From Cyclobacteriaceae bacterium (GTDB taxonomy: Bacteria > Bacteroidota > Bacteroidia > Cytophagales > Cyclobacteriaceae): DNA of 64,000 nt. Position 1 is the stretch's first letter. Each line of letters opens with the position of its first letter. Shown one piece after another: positions 42,353-50,496 of this stretch. The notes beneath the pieces were generated by a model. It was not told the DNA's origin. It saw only the letters and a list, made by a program, of their open reading frames with translations, and did no database searches. Where the stretch lies: assembly GCA_019694875.1 (NCBI GenBank), contig JAIBBC010000001.1, positions 62,001-126,000 of the forward strand. Reading direction: 5' to 3'. A program made the position numbers and the translations under genes.

Positions 42353-42994
42353 TTACGAACGGACTTTGCGCATTACTAAGATTCCGTCACGCACCGGCAA
42401 TAATACATTCTCTACGCGGGTATCATCCTGAACCTTCTTATTAAACTCTTTAATGGCCCGGGTGTCTTTATCGGATTTTTCATCCAGCACCTTCCCGCTC
42501 CATAACACATTGTCAGCCAGGATATACCCGCCCAAAGGTACGCGATTGATTACTAAATCGTAATAGCGGGCATAATTTTCTTTGTCGGCATCAATAAAAA
42601 CCAGGTCGAAATCCGTGTTCAACGTTGGAATAATGTCCAGTGCATTGCCGATCCGGTAATCGATCTGCGCATCGAACGGAGAATTCTTAAAATAATTGCG
42701 CACCCGCGATTCAAGTTCTTCATTGATGTCGAGTGTTATCAGTTTTCCTTCCGGCTTTAATCCTTCTGCCATGCACAAAGCCGAATAACCGGTGTACGTT
42801 CCAATCTCCAGAATAACCGATGGTCGGATCATGCAGCTGATCATCGAAAGAATCCGCCCCTGCATGTGACCCGACAGCATCCTCGGCATCATGATGTTTG
42901 CATGCGTATCGCGGTTGATTTTTTTCAGTAACTCGCTTTCAGGTGATGTGTGATCTTCCGAATACTTCTGAATGGCAGGGTTCGTGATATCCAT
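42353..42994 (-). CDS. Class I SAM-dependent O-methyltransferase
   Basis: A 213-residue cytosolic methyltransferase of the caffeoyl-CoA/catechol type. SAM-binding motif I is ILEIGTYTGYSAL at about 61-73; KLITLDINEEL carries the acidic residue for the ribose; metal-binding residues are in FIDADKENY and ADNVLWSGKV. These families methylate catechol-like hydroxyls with a divalent metal. The natural substrate is not known in Bacteroidota. It starts 2 bases after the M16 protease stop, so it is co-transcribed with it. Confidence 0.9.
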   Translation of the reverse strand: MDITNPAIQKYSEDHTSPESELLKKINRDTHANIMMPRMLSGHMQGRILSMISCMIRPSVILEIGTYTGYSALCMAEGLKPEGKLITLDINEELESRVRNYFKNSPFDAQIDYRIGNALDIIPTLNTDFDLVFIDADKENYARYYDLVINRVPLGGYILADNVLWSGKVLDEKSDKDTRAIKEFNKKVQDDTRVENVLLPVRDGILVMRKVRS

Positions 42995-42996
42995 AA

Positions 42997-44232
42997 CTAT
43001 TTTTTACCCGGTATCATTTTCAAATAGCTCAACTGGGCCGGATCAAACATTTCCCGTGCCATTTGTTGAATTTTTTTGGCGTTTGTTTGATCGATCAGTC
43101 CGAAAATCTCGTCAAGCGAAGGCACGTATCCACGATTCAGGATGCTGCGCCCCATCATCATCATCTGGTTGAGATTGTTTTCTTCCGACATGGCGAGTTG
43201 TCCTTTAATCTGCTCCTTCGCGCCAGCCAGTTGTCGCACCGAAAGCTTGGCGTCCATGAGTTTAAGCAATTCCTTTTTTACCAGGCTGATGCACTTATCG
43301 AGTTGCTTAATCTCGGTTCCGAAATAAATTACAAACATGCCCGTGTCGGTATACGATACATAATGTGCATCGACAGAATATACAAAACCATACTTTTCGC
43401 GCAGGGCAATGTTTAACCGGGAGTTCATACCGGGCCCGCCCAGCATGTTTACCAGCATATAAAACGGAATGCGATTTTCGTGATATATCGGATAAGCTTC
43501 ACGACCCATGGCGCACCGGCCTTGTTTTACAGGGCGCGTAATTTCCTTCTCGCGCGGAATATATTTTACGGCACGCTCACGCACCACTTTTCGTGTCGAC
43601 TTACGAACGTGCAAATATTTGTTGGCGAACTTTTCAATCTTATCAACCGGGATATTGCCCACGCAACTGAACACTACCCTGCTTGTATCAACATGGTTCT
43701 TGAAGAATGAAACAAAATCCTTTCTCATGAAAGACGAAACCGTTTCACGCCGTCCGAGGATATTCATGCCCATCGGGTGATTTTCGAACATCAATGAATC
43801 AAATTCATCCTGCAGGGAGTCGTCAGGAGTATCGAGATACATCGCCATTTCTTCCAGGATCACTCCCCTTTCCTTATCGATTTGAGCCTGCGGGAAAACG
43901 GAATGGAATGTTATGTCTGCCAGGATATCAATCGCCCGCTCGGTATACTGATCGCGTACGGATGCATAGAATACAATTTTCTCTTTATCGGTATACGCGT
44001 TCAGTTCACCTCCTACCGCATCCAGGCTGCTGATGATGTGAAACGACTTCCTCCTTTCCGTTCCTTTAAAGGCCATGTGTTCCCAGAAATGGGCTATCCC
44101 CTGATTTGCGGGATTTTCATCGCGACTGCCTACATCCAGAAAGATTCCGCAATGCACAATTTTGGTATTTGGAACGTGCTGATAAACTACCCGGATGCCG
44201 TTCGGAAGCGTAAAAAGGAATTCGTTTTTCAT
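42997..44232 (-). CDS. M16-family zinc protease
   Basis: A 411-residue metalloprotease of the processing-peptidase/pitrilysin type. The inverted zinc motif is HFWEH (His48, Glu51, His52) in GIAHFWEHMAFKGT, with the distal Glu in GVILEEM (about 127-128). The C-terminal half has GRREAYP-like and GGPGMNSRLNIALREKYGFVYSV segments of the second M16 domain. The frame opens with TTG at 44244, but the ATG at 44232 (MKNEFLF) is the natural start. There is no signal peptide, so it should act in the cytoplasm. The preserved metal site suggests activity; the substrate is unknown. Confidence 0.9.
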   Translation of the reverse strand: MKNEFLFTLPNGIRVVYQHVPNTKIVHCGIFLDVGSRDENPANQGIAHFWEHMAFKGTERRKSFHIISSLDAVGGELNAYTDKEKIVFYASVRDQYTERAIDILADITFHSVFPQAQIDKERGVILEEMAMYLDTPDDSLQDEFDSLMFENHPMGMNILGRRETVSSFMRKDFVSFFKNHVDTSRVVFSCVGNIPVDKIEKFANKYLHVRKSTRKVVRERAVKYIPREKEITRPVKQGRCAMGREAYPIYHENRIPFYMLVNMLGGPGMNSRLNIALREKYGFVYSVDAHYVSYTDTGMFVIYFGTEIKQLDKCISLVKKELLKLMDAKLSVRQLAGAKEQIKGQLAMSEENNLNQMMMMGRSILNRGYVPSLDEIFGLIDQTNAKKIQQMAREMFDPAQLSYLKMIPGKK

Positions 44233-44381
44233 GGATGCCGGCAAAAATACAGGTTAATGCCTCCCCGTCCCAACGATGAACAGGAATGCCCGCTAACGGG
44301 CAGGGGGCTAACTTCAAATTTGATTTTTCGTTATACTTAGAAGTTTTTAGCTGGCATAACAATTGTAAAACTCCAGGCATT

Positions 44382-44636
44382 ATGGAAACTCAGAAAGTAA
44401 AAACCTGCTTTACGATCACCTTCACGGATGAGCAATTCAATCATGCGAAGATGTATGTGGAAGACATGAGACGCCACCCCAACCGCGTCTTCTGGCAAGG
44501 CAAAACCGAGAAATCGGATGACGAACTGATTATCGAACAGATCGCACACCGGATTCTTTCAGGATTTTACAACAACGATTCGTACAACGCAGGCAAGTTC
44601 ATTATCCGGATGGATAGTGCTGTGAACGGAAAATAA
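44382..44636 (+). CDS. 84-residue protein of unknown function
   Basis: A small cytosolic-looking protein from the ATG at 44382. It starts METQKVKTCFTITFTDEQFNHA and is mostly helical with charged residues (DDELIIEQIAHRILSGFYNNDSYNA). The upstream part of the frame (from 44286) contains no signal or domain, and the ATG lies in a better start context. I do not recognise a family. It is divergent from the M16 protease gene and convergent with the nucleoside phosphorylase gene, i.e. a single-gene unit. Confidence 0.6.
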   Translation: METQKVKTCFTITFTDEQFNHAKMYVEDMRRHPNRVFWQGKTEKSDDELIIEQIAHRILSGFYNNDSYNAGKFIIRMDSAVNGK

Positions 44637-44651
44637 TATTGATTTTTATGA

Positions 44652-44683
44652 CCGCAGGGACCCGGATTACTGAGTCTCTGCGG
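44652..44683. terminator. Hairpin between convergent genes
   Basis: CCGCAGGGAC pairs with GTCTCTGCGG (ten pairs, one G-U) around a 12-base loop, between the stops at 44636 and 44694. There is no good U-run on either side, so a terminator role is only suggested. Confidence 0.4.
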
Positions 44684-44693
44684 ATCATGGCTT

Positions 44694-45557
44694 TCAGATC
44701 CGCTCCAAAACTTTCTTGATCAGCGAGTCGATCACCTTGTCGGGGTCTTTCGAAAACTTCCCTTTTATCCGGTTGGCAATAATTGCGTTTACGCTCAACG
44801 CTTCGTGGCCCAGCAATCGGGCCATGGCATAATAGCCAGCTGTCTCCATCTCAAAATTCGTCAGCCAGAAATCACTGCTTTTATTGTGATAGTAATTCAG
44901 GTCGTCCAGCAGCTTGGGCAGTTTGTTTTGCGCGCGTACTACCCTGCCCTGCGGTGCATAGAAGCCCGGTGTGGTAATGGTATTACCTGAAATCATGTCA
45001 AACCCGATTTGCTCTTTCAGCATTTCCGATCCGGCAACCATGTATGGCCGGAATGGCAACCCTGTTTTAGTCTGAATATCTCCTGCGATTCTAGTTTCAA
45101 ACTCATCCATCGGCAAATCGTAGAACTGCATCAGGTTATCCAGACCGACCGCATAATTTGAAAATAAATGCGAACCCAATGGAATATCTTCCTGCAACGC
45201 ACCGGAAGTTCCGATTCGCACAATCTTCAGTTTCTTTTTGCGGCTTTTTGGCTCGCGTGTTTTTAAATCAATGTTAACAAGCGCGTCCATCTCGGTAAGA
45301 AAGATTTCCACGTTGTCGGTTCCAATCCCGGTACTGATTACGGTAATCTTCTTCCCCTTGTAGCGTCCTACGTGCGTGATGAATTCACGTTTGTTCATTT
45401 CGAAGTCCACATCATCGAAGTGCTGGCTCACTTTATACACGCGACTCGGGTCGCCCACGGTGATGATCGTATCGGAAATATGCTTCGGCAACAAGTTCAG
45501 GTGATAAACACTGCCATCCGGATTTAAGATCAGATCAGTTTCGGAAATCTTAGGCAT
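44694..45557 (-). CDS. Nucleoside phosphorylase, uridine-phosphorylase-like
   Basis: A 287-residue enzyme of the PNP/UDP family, which splits nucleosides with phosphate to a base and ribose-1-phosphate. It has the nucleoside-binding GDPSRVYKVS near the N-terminus, TGIGTDNVEIFLTE (phosphate/nucleoside loop), RIGTSGALQEDIPLGS, and the C-terminal NFEMETAGYYAMARLLGHEAL with the conserved EMET. These are family hallmarks. The exact base preference (uridine or purine) is not determined by these motifs alone, though uridine-phosphorylase-like is the best fit. It is a single-gene unit. Confidence 0.9.
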   Translation of the reverse strand: MPKISETDLILNPDGSVYHLNLLPKHISDTIITVGDPSRVYKVSQHFDDVDFEMNKREFITHVGRYKGKKITVISTGIGTDNVEIFLTEMDALVNIDLKTREPKSRKKKLKIVRIGTSGALQEDIPLGSHLFSNYAVGLDNLMQFYDLPMDEFETRIAGDIQTKTGLPFRPYMVAGSEMLKEQIGFDMISGNTITTPGFYAPQGRVVRAQNKLPKLLDDLNYYHNKSSDFWLTNFEMETAGYYAMARLLGHEALSVNAIIANRIKGKFSKDPDKVIDSLIKKVLERI

Positions 45558-45637
45558 AAGAATATGGATACAAAAAGGTACAGTTATTAACTGACCCTTT
45601 CAACGGATGTAATGTTTTAAATTTTTTGGAAAGATTA

Positions 45638-46276
45638 TTACGCCTTAACCGGCTGTGCAGGATTTCCGAAAACGGTTTCGCCCGCTTTTACAGGTGCAAT
45701 TACAACAGAACCTGCGCCCACGCGCGCGCCCTTGCCGATTGTTATTCCCGATACAACCGTTACGCCCGAACCGATAAATGCTTCATCTTCGATTGTAACA
45801 CCCGAACTGATCACTGACCCTGAACCTATCTGAACGTAGTTGCCAAGTATTGCTTCGGCCCCAACAATGCAGCCCGACTGAATTACGCAATGACTTGAGA
45901 GTTTTGTACCTACACCAATCATCACACCCTGATCGATCAGGTTCCCATGGCCCAGTTCTACGTGATTGGACAAGCTGGCGGTTTTGTGAATAGCATTTAC
46001 CGGCTGCACGTGCCGGATATCGTTGAGCATCTTTACCAGGCTTTTTCGTAGCCTGTTGTCGTCTACCGCGATGCACGCCTCGCATTTCTTGCCGATAAGT
46101 TTCAGAAAGCCATCGTCATCGGTACTACCCAGTACAAATGACTCGTCAATTTCTTTGTTATGCAGACTTTTATTGTCGTCCAGGAAACCGTACACCACAT
46201 TGCCATTACTTTCAAAAACTTCTTTGGCTGCGCGGCCGAGTGAGCCAGCCCCAAAGATTATTACCGGATTTTCCAT
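45638..46276 (-). CDS. NeuD/PglD-like sugar acetyltransferase
   Basis: A 212-residue enzyme with an N-terminal Rossmann-like part (VIIFGAGSLGRAAKEV at the start, binding the sugar nucleotide) and a C-terminal left-handed beta-helix of hexapeptide repeats (GHGNLIDQGVMIGVGT, GNYVQIGSGSVISSGVTIEDEAFIGSG) that binds acetyl-CoA. Such proteins acetylate amino-sugars for surface glycans. The ATG at 46276 (MENPVIIFGAG) is preferred to the frame start at 46297. The adjacent multi-spanning membrane protein is on the same strand, 45 bases upstream, which fits a glycan context. The sugar is unknown. Confidence 0.87.
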   Translation of the reverse strand: MENPVIIFGAGSLGRAAKEVFESNGNVVYGFLDDNKSLHNKEIDESFVLGSTDDDGFLKLIGKKCEACIAVDDNRLRKSLVKMLNDIRHVQPVNAIHKTASLSNHVELGHGNLIDQGVMIGVGTKLSSHCVIQSGCIVGAEAILGNYVQIGSGSVISSGVTIEDEAFIGSGVTVVSGITIGKGARVGAGSVVIAPVKAGETVFGNPAQPVKA

Positions 46277-46321
46277 GATCTTGTTTAAAGAAGTCACAAA
46301 AATACACTCACCAGGGGTAGC

Positions 46322-47572
46322 CTACAAGCCAAAGCGCGAAAGCCATTTAGCGATAAAAGGCTGATTGAAAACCAGGGCGGCAAAGAAAGGCAAATAACCC
46401 GCTCCGTAACGGGCAAGTGTACCAAAATTCGGTGTAGACAGGGCGAGGAAGATACACAGCACAAAACAGTATGCGAGGATGGATATGATCAACAGGTATT
46501 GGGAAGATCGAAAAAGATTTCTAAGCTGTCGCAAAGAAATTATTGTGAGTACCAATAACGCAAAGTTCTCCAAAGCGGTAATAAATTTAAACACCGTATT
46601 CGCTTCCCAGATGAACGGTCGGAACAAACCGGAAATTAAAGCCCACGGTGAATTAATGAGCACGCTGCTCCACGTTGGCCGCAGATTAGAGTAATGCACC
46701 ACGTCCTCCGGGGTGCATACATCCATAAACACTTTATTATTAAATGTAATTACTGTCAGCACTTTTGCGGGCGAAAAATTCGGATGCAAAAATGTTACCG
46801 CAGCAAAACCGCACCCGACTATTACAATCCAGAGCGCAATTACCACTGCCGGACGATTTACATGGAGATTTACATGGAGCTTTTCAGAGAGGTATTTTAC
46901 GATTAATGCCGAAAGTGCGATCGGGAGAAATGCAGCTAGGTAATAGTACTTCAGTTTGAAGATCACAGTAACACAAACTATAGCCAGCAAGAGAGAAACA
47001 ACCGGAATGCGCTCTTTAGCCCACGCTTTCAGGAACAACGCGCTCAAAAAAAACAGGGCAGCCATGGAAATCGATTCCTTTATAATTCCCGAACTCCAGA
47101 AAACAGCTGATGGGAAAAATAAAAAAGCCAGCACCGCAGCCGCTTTAAAATTCGGAAAGAGTCGTGCAATTGTGTTGCTCAGGTACCATGCACCAAAAAA
47201 AGAGAAGAGTGAATAGTATAAAGAAGATATCCAGTAGTTGTTGCCGGTAAGCAACGCCAGCACGCTGGTGATCTTCGAAAAGAAAACAGTCCGGTATTCA
47301 CCCAGGAAAAAACCCTGCTCTTTTGTGAAGAGAACATTCAAGTAAGTTCCAAAATCTTCGCGTGCCACATCAGCCTGATCGCATGCAAGCTTGAAGAAAA
47401 TGAATGTGTCGCTCGGATCGTAGTAGGTTGAGTAAATGATTCCCAGCCCAATGCCAGCCAGGCATTTCGCAAGCAAGGCGGGCCAGAATAACTTGTGGAG
47501 CGGCTGCGTGTCTCGTTTCCAAATCCATGCGCACACAAACGCGAGGAAAAGAATATTTACGGCAGCCAGCAT
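46322..47572 (-). CDS. Multi-spanning membrane protein, glycan-assembly type
   Basis: A 416-residue membrane protein with about ten helices (for example 4-20, 26-46, 95-120, 150-170, 180-195, 205-230, 245-265, 330-350, 360-385, 390-410). Length and layout fit the O-antigen polymerase or mannosyltransferase-like group, but I see no decisive motif; a short loop (YDPSDTFIFFKLACDQADV) lies after the second helix. It is next to the acetyltransferase, and 12 bases from the DUF2851 gene upstream, so it may be in an operon with both. Its function in surface-glycan synthesis is only an inference from neighbours. Confidence 0.65.
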   Translation of the reverse strand: MLAAVNILFLAFVCAWIWKRDTQPLHKLFWPALLAKCLAGIGLGIIYSTYYDPSDTFIFFKLACDQADVAREDFGTYLNVLFTKEQGFFLGEYRTVFFSKITSVLALLTGNNYWISSLYYSLFSFFGAWYLSNTIARLFPNFKAAAVLAFLFFPSAVFWSSGIIKESISMAALFFLSALFLKAWAKERIPVVSLLLAIVCVTVIFKLKYYYLAAFLPIALSALIVKYLSEKLHVNLHVNRPAVVIALWIVIVGCGFAAVTFLHPNFSPAKVLTVITFNNKVFMDVCTPEDVVHYSNLRPTWSSVLINSPWALISGLFRPFIWEANTVFKFITALENFALLVLTIISLRQLRNLFRSSQYLLIISILAYCFVLCIFLALSTPNFGTLARYGAGYLPFFAALVFNQPFIAKWLSRFGL

Positions 47573-47584
47573 GCTGCAAGATCG

Positions 47585-48859
47585 TTATTTTATCAGCCAC
47601 GAACCAACTCCGCATTCCAGACATCTTCTCTTCATGCAGAAATTCTTATACAACTCAATCAGCGCCTGCGAATCAAAAGCGGTTTTAACATTCATATTCA
47701 GCGAAAGCCATTGCCGGATAATCTTGTTATTCTCCGCGGGAAGGTTCTGCAAAAGATCGGTTGCCAGTTCCAGGTAAGAACTTTCATCGTGAATTTTTCC
47801 ATAAGCGACCAGTAACGGAGCAACGGTATTAATGACAACGTTCTGAATGCTGGATTCACCAAAAGGCGGAACGGCAGTCTTTGATTTCACCCCGAACCGA
47901 TAATGCGAAAGCCAATAAGCAGACTGCTCTGTTTCGAATAACTGCAAGATTTGCTTGTGATTGGTAGCCTCAATGATTTTCGAAAAGAGGTTTCTTTGAC
48001 CTTCTAACAGGGCTGCCAGTTGGGCGATCCGGATGGTTGCAAAATTTGCAGGCCGCAATCTCAAAAACTTCCACTGCGATAAATTCATCTGCCGGCCATC
48101 AAGACTATACTTCCTGCGAAGTATATCATACTCGCGTTTCAGTAACAAAACGTACTCATCATCCGAAGCGTCATCAAGGAAACCTCCGGCACCGAACAGC
48201 AACGCCTCTACCTGAAGGCGTTTGTCGAGATGTTTTTGAATGAATGCATACGAAACGAGCTCCGACAGCCTGAACATCGGCTCTGCATTGATCGTGAATC
48301 CAAAATTCCTGCAAAGTAGCTGATAACACGTTTGCTCCCAATTATTATTGTTTCGTGTCAACAACTGCATAACCGTTTTCGCTTTGGTTTCCAAGCGTTG
48401 CATGAGCGCGCTATCGAGGGTTGAGAGCTTGTGTATCTCCGGAATAGCGTTCCAACGAGTACCGCAGGGTATCAATTCGGTGCTGACATATAAATTCTTG
48501 TAACGCTCCCATAACACTGGCTCGATCTTATCTTTTAATTCGAGGGTTGGCATTGCTGTGCCATCGGTACGAATAATGGGTTTATCGTTTTCCCAGACGA
48601 CATGAAGAATAACCTTTTCGTATGCATCGTCTGCACTATGTTTATGATCATTCCAGCCAGAAGCGCGAATGTGAATTTCCACGCTGCCTCGCCATTCAAG
48701 GTTATCGATTCTGATGCGGGCACCGGAAAAATCAGGGCCGGCATCCGCATTGCGGGATCCGGGTGCAAGCACCTGCAATGATTCACCGGATGAAATTTTT
48801 AAATCAGCTTTTCGGAAATACTGAAGCTGCCAGATGTAATGAAGGAATGATTCGGTCAA
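47585..48859 (-). CDS. DUF2851 family protein
   Basis: A 424-residue conserved cytosolic protein of Bacteroidota with unknown function. The family start is MTESFLHYIWQLQYF followed by LQVLAPGSRNADAGPDFSGARI, VEIHIRASGWNDHKHSADDAYEKVILHVVWEND and the conserved C-terminal Cys pair region (CMKRRCLECGVG), which I recognise as DUF2851. The three closely spaced Cys at the end (about 412-420) could bind a metal. The conserved DAGPDF and EIHI motifs look like an active-site region, and similarity to nuclease folds has been suggested for such patterns, but that is speculation here. It lies just upstream of the membrane protein gene. Confidence 0.85.
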   Translation of the reverse strand: MTESFLHYIWQLQYFRKADLKISSGESLQVLAPGSRNADAGPDFSGARIRIDNLEWRGSVEIHIRASGWNDHKHSADDAYEKVILHVVWENDKPIIRTDGTAMPTLELKDKIEPVLWERYKNLYVSTELIPCGTRWNAIPEIHKLSTLDSALMQRLETKAKTVMQLLTRNNNNWEQTCYQLLCRNFGFTINAEPMFRLSELVSYAFIQKHLDKRLQVEALLFGAGGFLDDASDDEYVLLLKREYDILRRKYSLDGRQMNLSQWKFLRLRPANFATIRIAQLAALLEGQRNLFSKIIEATNHKQILQLFETEQSAYWLSHYRFGVKSKTAVPPFGESSIQNVVINTVAPLLVAYGKIHDESSYLELATDLLQNLPAENNKIIRQWLSLNMNVKTAFDSQALIELYKNFCMKRRCLECGVGSWLIK

Positions 48860-48970
48860 CGGAGTAACGATTTAACGTTACGATTTTACCAACCGCGAAC
48901 GGAAATCCAATGAGAGTACAAACCGGAAATAAAAGTGCTGACAGAATTTGTCAGACGTGTCTAACGGTGT

Positions 48971-49786
48971 TTACAGGTATTTATCTAAAAGTGACGACAT
49001 CTCTTCGCTTACTTTCTTTGCTTCCAGACCTGCGGCCTTTGCGAAGTCTTTATCTGCGGAAGCATAAATGATTGCACGCGTTGAATTGACGATCAGTCCG
49101 CATTGTTTGTTCAAGCCATGTTTCGAAGTCTCTGCGAGGTCTCCGCCCTGTGCGCCAATGCCCGGCACCAGGAAAAAATGTTCCGGGGCGAGTTTCCGGA
49201 TATCAGCAATTTTGTCGGCACGGGTTGCGCCCACCACATACATCAGTTGTTCAGGTGTTCCCCATTGCTGGGATTTGAGAATCACTTCCTCATAAAGTTT
49301 TTTGCCTGATTTGGATTCGATCAGTTGAAAGTCGCTGCTGCCACTGTTGGACGTATGCGCAAGCAGAATCACCCACTTATTTTTGAACTCCAGAAAAGGC
49401 TTAACCGAATCTTCTCCCATGTAAGGCGCTACGGTAATCGAATCGAAATTCATTTGTTCGAAGAACGCCTTCGCGTAAAGTGACGAAGTATTACCGATGT
49501 CGCCCCGCTTGGCATCTGCAATTGTGAAGCAATCTTTAGGGATATACTCCAGTGTTTTAGCAAGACACTCCCAGCCCCTGGAACCCAGCGCTTCGTAGAA
49601 CGCGATATTCGGTTTATACGCAATGCAGTATTCGTGCGTGGCGTCAATGATCTGTTTATTGAACTCGAAAACCGGATCGGAAGAATTTTTGAGGTGCGCA
49701 GGAATTTTCGAAATATCGGTGTCGAGTCCTACGCAGAGGTATGAGTTCTTCTTCCTGATTTGCTCAAAGAGCTGGGCTTTGTTCAT
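48971..49786 (-). CDS. pyrF: Orotidine 5'-phosphate decarboxylase
   Basis: The final enzyme of UMP synthesis; it removes CO2 from OMP. The 271-residue length and the sequence YLCVGLDTD at the start fit the type-2 subfamily. The catalytic Asp-Lys-x-x-Asp is in [13 protein letters not shown] (Asp91, Lys93, Asp96), and a glycine-rich phosphate-binding end is seen in [13 protein letters not shown]. It is a cytosolic TIM-barrel protein. It lies 15 bases downstream of the lolA stop on the same strand, so it is probably in one operon with lolA and perhaps ftsK. Confidence 0.95.
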   Translation of the reverse strand: MNKAQLFEQIRKKNSYLCVGLDTDISKIPAHLKNSSDPVFEFNKQIIDATHEYCIAYKPNIAFYEALGSRGWECLAKTLEYIPKDCFTIADAKRGDIGNTSSLYAKAFFEQMNFDSITVAPYMGEDSVKPFLEFKNKWVILLAHTSNSGSSDFQLIESKSGKKLYEEVILKSQQWGTPEQLMYVVGATRADKIADIRKLAPEHFFLVPGIGAQGGDLAETSKHGLNKQCGLIVNSTRAIIYASADKDFAKAAGLEAKKVSEEMSSLLDKYL

Positions 49787-49801
49787 CCCGAAAGGTTATG
49801 G

Positions 49802-50443
49802 CTATCGCAAGTCGATTACTTCCACGCCCGGATATTTTTTCGTGTCGAATGCAAAGAACGTATCGGCCACAGCAATATTCGGGGTGAATTTTGAAATTGA
49901 ATACTTATAATTTGTTCCGTTCTTCTCCATCATCGTCCAGCTTTGGATGCTGCGATCCTTCTTGTTGATGATCATCTTGATTTTAAAGAACTGCGCATCT
50001 TTCTTTTCAGGCACCAGGTCAATTTCCTCAACCGTTACTCCGCCTTCCGTGCGTTCTCCGTTGTGGAGATATTTAAATCCCTTCTTATAGATTTCATAAA
50101 TCTTTGAAGGATTAATCTCGCTTGTGTTGGCATCGTAGTTATCGATGGTTACTTCCTTGGCAGAAGGAATGTAGGTCCACTGCGTAGTTCCGTTATTAAT
50201 AATTTCCTGTTCAGTCATCACCAGGCGGTATTTGTCACCTTTTACAGTAATCTTTCCCTTGTATTCTTCCTTTACACCTTCAGTTTCGTTGGTCATCGTG
50301 GTTGTGATGTTTGCCTCGAACGAGGTGTAAGCCTTGTACTTTTGACTCATGGCATCGAGTGTTGCGAGAGCCTGCGGATCGTATTGCGCGAAAGCCGCAG
50401 TAGCTGCAACCAGTGCCAAAACCAGGAATATGAATTTTTTCAT
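49802..50443 (-). CDS. lolA: LolA-like outer-membrane lipoprotein carrier
   Basis: A 213-residue periplasmic carrier that moves lipoproteins between inner and outer membranes. The signal peptide ends at AAFAQ. The body has the LolA/DUF4292-like pattern of an antiparallel barrel: YTSFEANITTTMTNETEGVKEEYKGKITVKGDKYRLVM, then WTYIPSAKEVTIDNYD and the C-terminal DTFFAFDTKKYPGVEVIDLR. The many lipoprotein genes in this window would need such a carrier. It sits between ftsK (53 bases upstream) and pyrF. Without a profile search the assignment is by pattern, and DUF-type relatives are possible. Confidence 0.85.
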   Translation of the reverse strand: MKKFIFLVLALVAATAAFAQYDPQALATLDAMSQKYKAYTSFEANITTTMTNETEGVKEEYKGKITVKGDKYRLVMTEQEIINNGTTQWTYIPSAKEVTIDNYDANTSEINPSKIYEIYKKGFKYLHNGERTEGGVTVEEIDLVPEKKDAQFFKIKMIINKKDRSIQSWTMMEKNGTNYKYSISKFTPNIAVADTFFAFDTKKYPGVEVIDLR

Positions 50444-50496
50444 CGGGATAAACTGCCGTTAGTGAACGATGGATTAAAACCGGGGGCAAAAATAGC

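Noticed and set aside
44287-44302. TGCCCG-CTAA-CGGGCA hairpin between divergent genes
   Set aside because: It has no U-run and no link to a promoter element; it may be chance and is listed here only for completeness.
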